IMG/VR virus record: IMGVR_UViG_3300025929_000012
Location: 46,329 to 110,328 of that record
Reading direction: 5' to 3' (one strand)
Source: a virus
Length of the DNA: 64,000 bases
The translations under genes were made by a program, and so were the position numbers. Numbering within the stretch: position 1 is the stretch's first letter; each line of letters begins with the position of its first letter. Positions 22,445 to 30,090 of this stretch are shown here, piece after piece. The notes below the pieces were generated by a model that was given only the letters and a program-made list of their open reading frames with translations, was not told where the DNA came from and searched no databases.

Positions 22445-23799
22445 CACTGGTTCTCCTTCGCCAGGAACCGGGCGTACGCCGCGCGGTCCTTCACTGACCA
22501 TGCGCCGCCGCGGGGCTTGGCGCCGATCAGGGTGGCGGGGGTGCCCTGGGGGCCGTTGTTGTCGTGGAGCGTCGCGGAGTCGAACAGGTCACGGGCGATC
22601 GCCTGCCGGAACGTGCCGGACACGGCGGCGTGGGTTTCCCGCAGGAACGTCTCCGGGACGGCCCGGCCGGTCTTCGCTGCGCGGGCCTGCGCCCGCTTCA
22701 GTGCCTCGCCCGTGTCGACGGTGACGTACTGGCCGTGGACGTGATAGCCGGCCTTCCGCGCCGCGGTGACCTTCCCGGCGAGCTTCTCATAGTGGGAGTC
22801 ACCGGTGCCGTCGAGGGTGAAGTCACGTTTCCCGGCGACCGCCCGGTCCATGATCTTCTTCGCGACCCGCGATGACTCCTCATGGACGTACGCGGCGGCG
22901 GCCTTGTCCCCGGCGGCCTTCATCGCGGCGTACTCCGGCAGCTGCGCCTTGACGTCGTCCGGGTTGATGACGACGCCGCGCATCTTGCCCGTCGCCGACT
23001 TCCCCGACGCCGGGCCGCCGCCCATGAACGTCGCCGTCGGGTCCGCGGACCGGGCAGACCCGGCGAGCGCCCCGGCGATGATCTTCTCGTGGAGGGCCTG
23101 CCGTTCGGGGGTGAGCTGCCCGCCCCTGGTGTGCGCGTCGAGGCTGTCGGCGGCGGGGCCGGCCCCGTCGAGCTTGACCCAGCCGTGCTTGTACCGGTAC
23201 GGCGCGTGAGCGAGGTTGATCACGTCGCGGTGCCTGCCGCTGAGGGCTGGCTTCCCCGTGAACGCCGGGTTGGCCATCACCCCGGCCTTGCGCCTCGCGA
23301 TGCCCTGCGCGGCGGCGAAGGCGCCGGCCTCCTTGAGGAGGGCAGTAATCGGCAGGCCGGCGCGGACCACCGGCATCCCCGCCGGGACCTTCGCGCCGCC
23401 CTCGGAGTCGGCGAGGACCCTGCCCGCCCAGGTGTGGTGCCCGTCAAGGACCCGGTTGTCGGAGCTGATGATGACCGGCTTGGTGTCGGTGCCGGCCTTG
23501 ACGGAATCAGCGATGCCCCGTATCGCGGCCGTGTCCCCGGTCGCCTGCGTCGGGCGCAGCGACCTGGCGGGCACCCTGGCGGAGGTGACCGTGATCCCCT
23601 TGGCCTGCAAGTGCGCGATGAACTTCGGCATGAGCGCTTTCGACGGCACGTACTGCCCGTTCACGGTGCCGGAAAGCTGGGGCATGTCGCCGCGGTCGAT
23701 GCCGAGGTTCCCGTGGTAGGTGACCGTGCCCCCGGACGGGACCCCGATGAGCCGCCAGCCGTGCGTGTACCGCTGCGGGGCGCCGGCCAGGTCGATCAC
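22444..23799 (-). CDS. ParB-like / zeta-toxin-type kinase fusion, probable capsid cargo (451 aa)
   Basis: Two copies of a motif LA.AP.RY.HGW (residues 4-15 and 195-207) divide the protein. The first half has a ParB/sulfiredoxin-like segment (VIISSDNRVLDGHHTW, 109-124). The second half has a P-loop GGGPASGKS (260-268), a helical core and later RDFTLDGTG, as in zeta toxins and related polynucleotide or sugar-nucleotide kinases. Zeta toxins phosphorylate UDP-N-acetylglucosamine. In a virion operon between MuF and scaffold genes the protein may be packed into the capsid and ejected. No epsilon antitoxin is recognised. Confidence 0.75.
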   Translation of the reverse strand: MIDLAGAPQRYTHGWRLIGVPSGGTVTYHGNLGIDRGDMPQLSGTVNGQYVPSKALMPKFIAHLQAKGITVTSARVPARSLRPTQATGDTAAIRGIADSVKAGTDTKPVIISSDNRVLDGHHTWAGRVLADSEGGAKVPAGMPVVRAGLPITALLKEAGAFAAAQGIARRKAGVMANPAFTGKPALSGRHRDVINLAHAPYRYKHGWVKLDGAGPAADSLDAHTRGGQLTPERQALHEKIIAGALAGSARSADPTATFMGGGPASGKSATGKMRGVVINPDDVKAQLPEYAAMKAAGDKAAAAYVHEESSRVAKKIMDRAVAGKRDFTLDGTGDSHYEKLAGKVTAARKAGYHVHGQYVTVDTGEALKRAQARAAKTGRAVPETFLRETHAAVSGTFRQAIARDLFDSATLHDNNGPQGTPATLIGAKPRGGAWSVKDRAAYARFLAKENQ

Positions 23800-23840
23800 C
23801 TGGAGCAGTTCACCCCACCGGGCCGGGCTGAGGCCGCCGC

Positions 23841-24677
23841 CTACGCCGCCGCTGAGGCTTTTGGGCCTGCCGCCTTCCCGTGCATCGCCGCTGCCCGCTT
23901 CGCCATCGCCATCGCCACGGCTGGCTTCATCCCCTTGGCGAGCAGTTTCCGGTAGATGGCCGCCACGTCAGGTGACAGCCCCCCGGCTGGCTTGGCTGTC
24001 GCCGCTGGCTTCCCGGTGCCCATCGTGGTGACCCGCGGGCCGTCCACCGACGTGGCGGCCGACGTGAACGGCAGCGCCCCCGCGAGGTCCACTGCCCCGT
24101 CCTGCTCGCCTGCGTACGACGCCGTGCCATCCTGCTGAGCCGCCGGGAAGCCCCGCGCCCGCTTGTTGTGATGGTCGATCAGCCCCGCCAGGGCGCCCTG
24201 CTGCGACCCGGACGCCCCGGTGGGAGTCCCGTCAGCGTGCTTCCCGGCGTAACCGCGCCCCTTCGCGGTGATGACGCCGATCTTCATGCCGCTGCTCTTA
24301 TGCTGAGCGGTGATCATCCCCGGAGCCGAACGGGACAACTGGACGTCAGCCGGGCCGCGGACCACCGGCATGCGTCTGGTCATGGTGGCCAAGCTGATCG
24401 CCTCCGTGTCGTTATTCGCGCCCTGGAAAGGCCATGTCCCCTTCACCCCGGGCGCGTTAGTGGCTTTGAGCTGCCTCGCCCGCTTGCGGATCAGCCGGGC
24501 CAGCGCCGGGCGCTTAGGCGCGGGCGCACGTCCCACAGACCGGATAGCGCGCTTGAGGTAGTCCAGGTTCGGGACCGGGAAAGCCGGCGGCTGGCCGTCA
24601 GCAGCGGGGAGCGCCTGTCCCTTCGCGGCGAGTTTCTTCCGGGACGCGGCGCGCTGAACTGGCGGGGTCTTGACCAT
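23841..24677 (-). CDS. Basic Ala/Lys-rich capsid-region protein (278 aa)
   Basis: A basic N-terminus (RKRARQLKAT and neighbours), a middle domain with GMKIGVITAKGRGYAGKHADG, and a C-terminal helix with the repeated pattern AMAKRAAAMHGKAAG. High positive charge and place in the operon suggest a DNA-associated internal virion protein. No family recognised. Confidence 0.55.
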   Translation of the reverse strand: MVKTPPVQRAASRKKLAAKGQALPAADGQPPAFPVPNLDYLKRAIRSVGRAPAPKRPALARLIRKRARQLKATNAPGVKGTWPFQGANNDTEAISLATMTRRMPVVRGPADVQLSRSAPGMITAQHKSSGMKIGVITAKGRGYAGKHADGTPTGASGSQQGALAGLIDHHNKRARGFPAAQQDGTASYAGEQDGAVDLAGALPFTSAATSVDGPRVTTMGTGKPAATAKPAGGLSPDVAAIYRKLLAKGMKPAVAMAMAKRAAAMHGKAAGPKASAAA

Positions 24678-24698
24678 GCAGCTTCCTCTCGCGAGCGC

Positions 24699-24820
24699 TA
24701 CGCTGGCCCGATGAAAGGGCGGGACGTACTAGTCCCCGCCGCCCGGAGAGCTAAAGCCGGTCAGTGTGATCCCGGGCAGGAGCGCGAGGGCCGGGCCAGG
24801 CGCGCTCTCCCGCCCTTTCA
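24699..24820 (+). ncRNA. Candidate small structured RNA with its own promoter
   Basis: TACGCT (24699-24704) fits the -10 style of this genome. The predicted transcript starts near 24711. Its first bases (24713-24724) are perfectly complementary over 12 bp to 24808-24819, so the RNA would be closed by its ends around several internal GC hairpins. An ATG at 24711 opens a frame, but this runs far antisense into the next virion gene and is unlikely to be coding. A bidirectional terminator-like structure is an alternative reading. Confidence 0.4.
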
Positions 24821-26140
24821 CTTCGCCGTAACCAGCAGGTCATTCGCCTGCCACTCAAAACCGGGAGGGCACAGGATCGTCGCCCGCACCCGGGTGCGCT
24901 GCGCAGGCCCCATGCTGTTGATCACCTCAGCAGTCCGTTCCGGGGTGTCATGGCGGGTGAACTGCGGCGGGCGGGGAGTGAACTGGCCGCCTTCCCGCAC
25001 CCCCGGGGGGACGCGCTCAGCGGGGGCGATGAGGCGGCGGACCTCTGGGGCGGGCACCGTGAGGGCGTCAGCGATGGCGAGGTCGAGGAACCGGCCGCCG
25101 TCCCCGCTGAGCCTGATGGCGTTCGCTTGCCTGTCCAGTGCCCCGGCCTGCGCCCGCAGCGCCTTCGCCTTGCCTGTGAGGGCCGCCACCGTGGCCCGGT
25201 TCCGCGCCAGCGTCCGCCGCGGTGCCCCCGCGGAGGACTTGGTTGCCGCGTTCCCGGCCTTCCTCGGGGCCGCCTTCGCCAGCGCCGCCGTAGCCTTCGC
25301 CGCCGCCGTCGGGGCCACCTTCCTGGCCGCCTTGGCCGCTGCCGTGGCCTTCACCTGCGCCGCGATAACCTTCTGAATGCCGGCGATCTGCTGGTCGATG
25401 CCCGCTGCCTTCACCCGGTCGGCGTTCGCCTGGGCGTGGAGGGCATCCTTCCGCGCCCTGGGCGCCAGCGGGGCCGACGCTTTCGGCGTGCCCGGCTTCG
25501 GGGTACCCGGCTTGACGGCTGCCGTCTTCGGCGTGGTCGGCTTCGCCTTGGCGGGAGTTGTTCCCGTGCCTCCCGCCGGCTTAGCGGTGCCGACTGCCTT
25601 CGCCTTCGGCTTCGCGGCGGCCTTCTTCTTCACGGGCGCGTCCGGGAGCGGGTGCGCCGCGATCGCCGCAGCAGCCGCCGCCTCCGTCGCCGCCGCAGTC
25701 CCCGGCTTCGGCTTCCCCTTCGGCGCGTTCAGTGCCTTCAGCAGCCCCGCCAGCTCCTGCCGCTGCGCCGGGGTCGCCTTACCTGTCGCCACCAGGTGCT
25801 GCAGGTGGGCAATGTGGGCCATGTGCAGGGCATGCTGCTGCGCGGCTGTCTTGCCTGCCGTGCCGCCCGAGTTCGTGCCCTTCCCCGACGTGGTCCCGAA
25901 CTGGCCGCCGGCCGGTGAACCTGCCGGGACATGAGGCGGCACGTAGCCGAGGTCGATGGACTGCCCGTTCCAGGTGAGCGCGATCACGGCACCGCCCTCG
26001 TTCGCATGGGCGTGGGCGACAGCGGACTTCGCGGCGAGGTCAGCCAGCGCCGCCTGAGCCGCCGCGACAACCTCAGGGTGGGCCTTCCCGCCGCCCCGCG
26101 CCCACCTGCGGATAGCGCCCCAGGTGATCGCGTACGCCAC
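24818..26140 (-). CDS. Long Ala/Lys/Pro-rich virion protein with GGQF motifs (440 aa)
   Basis: N-terminal helix, then VPAGSPAGGQF (about residues 71-81), a 250-residue Ala/Lys/Pro/Thr low-complexity part and coiled coil, a second motif VPPGVREGGQF, and a folded C-terminus with a Cys. The P-x-G-x-x-x-GGQF motif is frequent in actinophage proteins next to MuF genes. The start used here is GTG 26140, but the coding pattern continues upstream in frame to a TAA at 26198-26200 and beyond (see 26198-26320). Confidence 0.65.
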   Translation of the reverse strand: MAYAITWGAIRRWARGGGKAHPEVVAAAQAALADLAAKSAVAHAHANEGGAVIALTWNGQSIDLGYVPPHVPAGSPAGGQFGTTSGKGTNSGGTAGKTAAQQHALHMAHIAHLQHLVATGKATPAQRQELAGLLKALNAPKGKPKPGTAAATEAAAAAAIAAHPLPDAPVKKKAAAKPKAKAVGTAKPAGGTGTTPAKAKPTTPKTAAVKPGTPKPGTPKASAPLAPRARKDALHAQANADRVKAAGIDQQIAGIQKVIAAQVKATAAAKAARKVAPTAAAKATAALAKAAPRKAGNAATKSSAGAPRRTLARNRATVAALTGKAKALRAQAGALDRQANAIRLSGDGGRFLDLAIADALTVPAPEVRRLIAPAERVPPGVREGGQFTPRPPQFTRHDTPERTAEVINSMGPAQRTRVRATILCPPGFEWQANDLLVTAK

Positions 26141-26197
26141 GGCGGGCGGGTGACCGGAGCGGATGAGAGCATCCCTGACGTGCTGAAAGTACGGCAG

Positions 26198-26320
26198 TTA
26201 TGGAGGCAGCTCCATCCCCTTCACGTGGTAAAGGCCGGGACCGCCCGGTTTCCCCGCCGGGGCTGGCGTCACTGCCAGCCGCGCGGTATCCGCGGACATC
26301 TCGATTGGTGCTGCGCTCAC
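26198..26320 (-). CDS. In-frame upstream part of the GGQF virion gene, ended by TAA (40 aa)
   Basis: GTG 26320 opens a frame with GLYHVKGMELPP and then TAA (26198-26200). The same frame continues without further stops as LPYFQHVRDALIRSGH...VAYAITWGAIRRW into the 440-aa gene. Actinophage proteins commonly have YHVKG-x-LP-x-YIQ-x-x-A-x-A-L-I as one motif, so the stop seems to interrupt one ancestral gene. Nonsense mutation, stop read-through or reinitiation are all possible. Confidence 0.5.
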   Translation of the reverse strand: MSAAPIEMSADTARLAVTPAPAGKPGGPGLYHVKGMELPP

Positions 26321-26339
26321 TTGCCGATCACCCCCAGCC

Positions 26340-26783
26340 CTAGTTCGATCGACGGGCATGCATGACGTCCCACGGGCCTGTGGCGGTCTTCGCGGTGCCT
26401 ACCCATGCGGTCACCGGGCGGCCGAGCGCGATGCTCGCCAGTGCGCGGCTGTGGCCGTCCACGAGGCGGAGGAGCCTCGTGCCGGGCCGCCGGATCGCGA
26501 CGACCGGCTTCCTGGCCCCCGCCCTGAGTGAGCTGACCATGGAAGCCACCTTGAGGCGGTCCTTCGCGGCCAGCGCCCAGTTCGGGTCGTTGTCGCGGTC
26601 TAGCTGCCGGGCCGGGACCATGACGGGTTGCGCCCGCCATTGGACCTCGTCAACCCAGCCGAGGGAACCGGGCGGGTAGTCGCGGGCGAGCTGGATCTTC
26701 ACCTCTTGCGCCACGGTCAGCTTCTGCGGCGTGGCGAGGGGGGCGTGGGCGTCGGAGACGGGCTGGACGGACGGAACGGCCAC
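26340..26783 (-). CDS. ParB/sulfiredoxin-like protein in the capsid cargo region (147 aa)
   Basis: GTG start. Residues 60-125 hold NPNWALAAKDRLKVASMVSS and LLRLVDGHSRALASIALG; DGHSR-x-x-A is the ParB/Srx-like signature seen in polymorphic toxin and phage cargo proteins. A similar segment is part of the kinase fusion at 22444. It probably binds or hydrolyses nucleotide; its role in the virion is unknown. Confidence 0.65.
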   Translation of the reverse strand: MAVPSVQPVSDAHAPLATPQKLTVAQEVKIQLARDYPPGSLGWVDEVQWRAQPVMVPARQLDRDNDPNWALAAKDRLKVASMVSSLRAGARKPVVAIRRPGTRLLRLVDGHSRALASIALGRPVTAWVGTAKTATGPWDVMHARRSN

Positions 26784-26815
26784 CGGTCACCGCCGTCGCC
26801 TTGTACCTTATCGGT

Positions 26816-27679
26816 GTGACCGACAGTGAGCACACCACTACGAAGCTGGCGCGGGCCCTGGAAGCCATCCCCGGGGTGCCCGAGGACATGATCGAGAAGG
26901 CCAGGACCGGGCACTACCATGACTACCTGTCGCCTCTTGACTTCCCCGAGATGCAACTCTTCGCCGACCTGCGGAACCTGGCCGGGCGGCGCACGATGCC
27001 CCCGGCATCCCGGCGGATGCTCCTGAACCTCGCCAAGGACGTCATCAACGGCAAGCACGGCGCCAGCAAAGAGGAATCCGAAGAGTGGGCCCGCTCCCCG
27101 GACGGGCAGGAGACGATGGCGCTCCTCACCGGGCAAGCACCCGGGGACGCCCCCGGCGAGGCCGGCCCCGGGATCTGGATCAAGTCCACGCGCGGTCCCG
27201 ACGATGAGCCTGCCTGCGAGGTCACCTGGGGGCCGCTGCAGTGCTACGCCCCGGTTGCCGACGTCCGCGACACGGCGATCGACCTGGTCACCTGCGCCGC
27301 CTACGCGGAGATGATGATGACCCTCATCGTGCGAGTGGACCTCTCAGCTGCGATCGTGTCCCAGTTCGCCACGGAACTGCTCGCCGGGCGGGACAAGCGC
27401 TACTTCGGGGCGAAGACCACGATGACGCTGCTGCCCGCCGGGTCATCGAAACGGCGGCAGGCCCTCGTGCTGCTGAAACGGGGGTCGCTGGAAGGCGCGC
27501 TCAGCCCGGATGAGGCACGGGCGATGGCGCTGGCCTGGCTGGAGGTCGCGGAGGCCACCGAATCCGACCAGCTCGTCAGCGAGGCCCTCCGCGGGACAGG
27601 CGTCCCCGGTGACGCGCAGGACAGGCTGTTCGGCTACCTGCGGCACCTGCGGAAGCAGCCGGAAGGCCAGTCGCGGTGA
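26816..27679 (+). CDS. Hypothetical protein (287 aa)
   Basis: TACCTT is 6 bases before GTG 26816, so the mRNA is probably leaderless. Mostly helical, with PASRRMLLNLAKDVINGKHG in the N-terminal half and a C-terminal helix bundle (LSPDEARAMALAWLEVAEATES). First gene of the block 26816-28826 between the MuF and cargo genes. No family recognised. Confidence 0.6.
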   Translation: MTDSEHTTTKLARALEAIPGVPEDMIEKARTGHYHDYLSPLDFPEMQLFADLRNLAGRRTMPPASRRMLLNLAKDVINGKHGASKEESEEWARSPDGQETMALLTGQAPGDAPGEAGPGIWIKSTRGPDDEPACEVTWGPLQCYAPVADVRDTAIDLVTCAAYAEMMMTLIVRVDLSAAIVSQFATELLAGRDKRYFGAKTTMTLLPAGSSKRRQALVLLKRGSLEGALSPDEARAMALAWLEVAEATESDQLVSEALRGTGVPGDAQDRLFGYLRHLRKQPEGQSR

Positions 27680-28266
27680 GCGCGCCGCCACGTGACGTTT
27701 TCGCCGCTGCCGCCCGGCTGGCCATCGAACGGCATGACGAGTGGGACGCCCCGCACGCCTTCGAGACGCTCCACTGGGACGGGGTCAAGCTCACGACGAT
27801 GACCTACGCGTGCATCATGCCCGACGTTGACCCGCCGGACTACCCGAAGCTGATGGCCAGGCTCGCGCGGGAGGAACTGGAGAAGCACCCGGACGATCCC
27901 GCCTACGGGTACCTGGTTCAGGCCGAAGGGTTCAAGGTGGTGACGCCGGCACCGGGGACCAGGGAGGCGGAGGCGTTCGACTGGGAGCAGTATCACCGGG
28001 ACCGCCTCGGAAGGACGTTCCACAAGCGCCCGGATGCCGTTGAGACATGCACCGCGTGGGCCGCCGACATTCACGGCCGGCTGTGGTGGGCGGAGAAGGC
28101 CCGCGGCGTGGAGGGCGTCCGGGAAGCATTCTTCGGGCCGGACGGCACCTCATCGGGCCAGATGCGGCGCATGGGCGGACCGTGGCCGGAGGCGCTGCTG
28201 GCCGTCGCCTACGCTACCGGCATGACCGCGTGGGGGCTGCCGGGGCCGCAAGGGCGGATGAACTGA
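27676..28266 (+). CDS. Hypothetical protein (196 aa)
   Basis: GTG 27676 overlaps the upstream stop. Rich in aromatic residues, with FDWEQYHRDRLGRTFHKRPDA and TAWAADIHGRLWWAEKARG. Function unknown. Confidence 0.6.
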   Translation: MSAPPRDVFAAAARLAIERHDEWDAPHAFETLHWDGVKLTTMTYACIMPDVDPPDYPKLMARLAREELEKHPDDPAYGYLVQAEGFKVVTPAPGTREAEAFDWEQYHRDRLGRTFHKRPDAVETCTAWAADIHGRLWWAEKARGVEGVREAFFGPDGTSSGQMRRMGGPWPEALLAVAYATGMTAWGLPGPQGRMN

Positions 28267-28268
28267 CC

Positions 28269-28826
28269 ATGGGCGCGGCACGGGGGCGGCTGCTCCGCGC
28301 GGGACTGGCGGTGATCCTCGCCGGGTTCGCGTGCGGGGTCGCGTCGGCAACCCTGTCGTTCGCGTGGGCGTACACCAGGGCAGGCGGCCTCTCTGAGGCG
28401 TCATGGTGGCTGACGTGGCTCGCCCGGGGGTGCTTCGCCATCGCGGTGGCGTGCGCGGTCCTGCAGCGGCGGCTGCGGGCACAGGAGGCCAGGATGCTGC
28501 ACGATACCCGGCCGCGCCCCGACTACGCTGCCATCGCCGCGATGGAGACCGAGATCTGGGGGCACCCGTTCCATCACGCGGGAGCGCCGTGGCGCTGTGA
28601 ATGGCCTGCCTGGTGCGGGCCGGGCCGGGAAGCCGACGCGGCGGAGGCCCTCAAGGCGCGGGGCATCCTGGTTACCCGGGTCACCGGTCACCCTGCCATC
28701 CCGGACGGGGAAGTGGTCCTGGTGAACCCTGACAGCGGCTACCAGCCCGGCTACGGCAGCACCTCGGCGCCCTTAAACGGGGCAATGGCACGGCACCTGC
28801 AGTTGGGATGCGCGGACCCGGGGTAG
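28269..28826 (+). CDS. Membrane protein with cytosolic tail (185 aa)
   Basis: Two transmembrane segments (about residues 11-34 and 45-63) are followed by a soluble domain with WRCEWPAWCG. The end overlaps the MuF gene tail to tail. A phage membrane protein in an accessory block could act in exclusion; no direct evidence. Confidence 0.6.
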   Translation: MGAARGRLLRAGLAVILAGFACGVASATLSFAWAYTRAGGLSEASWWLTWLARGCFAIAVACAVLQRRLRAQEARMLHDTRPRPDYAAIAAMETEIWGHPFHHAGAPWRCEWPAWCGPGREADAAEALKARGILVTRVTGHPAIPDGEVVLVNPDSGYQPGYGSTSAPLNGAMARHLQLGCADPG

Positions 28827-29416
28827 GCAGGGTGGCCTTCGACGACAGGCGGATGGTCAGCCCTGAAGTTCTTCCCGCTGGCAGCAGCGCAGCCCGGCGA
28901 GCACCTCGGGTCAAGCTTGGCCTGCCAGCCCAGGAGGTTGCCGTGCTTCGCGGCCATCCCGTCGACCGCCGCCGCCGCCGCAACTCGCTGCGCCGAGGCT
29001 TCCACGTGGAGGCCGAGGTAGCGCTTCTCCGTGGCCAGCGCGTCCCTGATCGCGGTCATGGCCGGCTGATCCTTCGACCGTGCCGCCTTGACCGCCTGCT
29101 GAACCCGCCTCGCTGCGGCCAGGAAAAACTGCGCCTTCCGGAGAAGGTTCTGCCGCGCGGCGAATCGTGACGCCGGCCCGGCGCCCTTCACGGCCTCACC
29201 CGGCCCGGAGGAGAACAGGGCGGCCACGGCGGACAGGACGGCGGCGGAGATCCCCGCCGCCTTAAAGGGTGCCCGTAGCGCCGCGCTGAGCGCCTTCACG
29301 GTCCCGTAGGCGGCGAGGGCAGCGACGATCAGGGCAATGAGGTGATCATCGGGAGACGGCGGGGGCTGCTGGCCCGGTGCGGGCTGCTGCTGCGGGGCTT
29401 GCGGGGCGGGCGGCAC
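28751..29416 (-). CDS. MuF-like minor head protein (221 aa)
   Basis: Pro/Gln-rich N-terminus, helical middle, and a C-terminal domain with LDPRCSPGCAAASG and AHPNCRCRAIAP, the Cys pattern of the MuF/SPP1 gp7 fold. These proteins bind the portal and enter the head with the DNA. It follows the portal gene, apart from a small regulator cassette. Confidence 0.75.
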   Translation of the reverse strand: MPPAPQAPQQQPAPGQQPPPSPDDHLIALIVAALAAYGTVKALSAALRAPFKAAGISAAVLSAVAALFSSGPGEAVKGAGPASRFAARQNLLRKAQFFLAAARRVQQAVKAARSKDQPAMTAIRDALATEKRYLGLHVEASAQRVAAAAAVDGMAAKHGNLLGWQAKLDPRCSPGCAAASGKNFRADHPPVVEGHPAYPGSAHPNCRCRAIAPFKGAEVLP

Positions 29417-29419
29417 GGC

Positions 29420-29581
29420 TCACCTCACGCCCCTGGGCCTCCGCAAGTCATCCCCGGCCAGCGCCACGCCGTCAGTGCAGATCAGCACCGGCCACCCGGA
29501 GGAGGTCACCCCGACCGCCATCTCATGATCATCAGGCAGGTCTGTCGCCTTCACGCCGCACGCCGGGCAGGTCACCGCCAC
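29420..29581 (-). CDS. Small zinc-binding protein (53 aa)
   Basis: GTG 29581 (or 29575) start. CPACG near the N-terminus and one later Cys; VTSSGWPVLICTDGVAL resembles a rubredoxin-like strand pair. Lies between the XRE regulator and the MuF gene. Confidence 0.5.
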   Translation of the reverse strand: MAVTCPACGVKATDLPDDHEMAVGVTSSGWPVLICTDGVALAGDDLRRPRGVR

Positions 29582-29590
29582 GGCGACCCC

Positions 29591-29866
29591 CTACGCTTTT
29601 GGATCGCCGTGGGCAGGCACGCGCCAGAGTGCGTCGGGTGCGGTATCCAGCACCTCGGCCAGCGCGATCAGCTCATCGGCCTGCACGTAGCGTTCGCAGC
29701 GTTCAACGGCTCCCACGGTCTGCGGGTGCCAGTTGCCGTAGCCGAGGTGCCGCATGCCGTCCGCTACCTGTTTCTGGGACAGTCGCCGCCGGGCCCGCTC
29801 GGCGCGGATGTTCGCCGCTATGGACAGGCGCACGCTTACATAGCGACCTGCACCGGTATCAGCCAT
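29591..29866 (-). CDS. XRE-family helix-turn-helix regulator (91 aa)
   Basis: The HTH is at about residues 17-55 (IAANIRAERARRRLSQKQVADGM...HPQTVGAVER), followed by DELIALAEVLDTAPDALW, the usual XRE end helix. TAAAAT (29873-29878, minus strand) is 6 bases before the ATG, a leaderless start. It is divergent from a strong promoter (29889-29917) and sits between portal and MuF genes, an odd place for a repressor. Confidence 0.75.
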   Translation of the reverse strand: MADTGAGRYVSVRLSIAANIRAERARRRLSQKQVADGMRHLGYGNWHPQTVGAVERCERYVQADELIALAEVLDTAPDALWRVPAHGDPKA

Positions 29867-29888
29867 GCGTGCATTTTACATGATCTGC

Positions 29889-29928
29889 TTGCGCTGCACG
29901 CGGTAGGCTGGTATCATCGTAGATGTAA
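29889..29928 (+). promoter_or_regulatory. Divergent promoter and operator next to the XRE gene
   Basis: Plus strand: TTGCGC (29889-29894), 17-base spacer, TATCAT (29912-29917). TTACAT (29876-29881) and ATGTAA (29923-29928) are inverted half-sites that bracket the two start regions, so the XRE protein could repress both directions. Confidence 0.6.
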
Positions 29929-30080
29929 GCAAAGCAGTTAGCCCGGCGGGGGTTCGCTACCGTCACCGGGCGCGTGGGAGGACAGGCCTTATGCACCCCG
30001 GGCCTGCCAAGTGGCCACCAGACCACCAGGGGTGAAGTAGCGGCCAGGGACCGGGTCTAGCTAACCCGGGGTCCTGGCCG
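29924..30080 (+). ncRNA. Short transcript ending in a strong hairpin; RNA or leader peptide
   Basis: From the promoter at 29889 a transcript of about 155 bases would end at a hairpin (arms 30041-30056 and 30065-30080). It has an internal GCCCGG-CCGGGC hairpin, a GGAGG ribosome site and an ORF of 14 codons (29991-30035, MHPGPAKWPPDHQG). It may be a regulatory RNA or encode a micro-peptide. The hairpin also lies at the end of the portal gene and may stop that transcript. Confidence 0.4.
30041..30080. terminator. Bidirectional hairpin after the portal gene
   Basis: Arms 30041-30056 and 30065-30080 pair with one small bulge around a 7-8 base loop. T-containing sequence follows on the plus side (TTGCGTTTCCC). 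It can end the plus-strand short transcript and part of the portal transcript. Confidence 0.6.
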
Positions 30081-30090
30081 TTGCGTTTCC

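Noticed and set aside
24168-25376. Long plus-strand open frame of 402 codons.
   Set aside because: It is antisense to the Ala/Lys-rich minus genes, whose GC-rich codons keep the opposite frame open; the protein is Arg/Ala/Pro low complexity without a sensible start.
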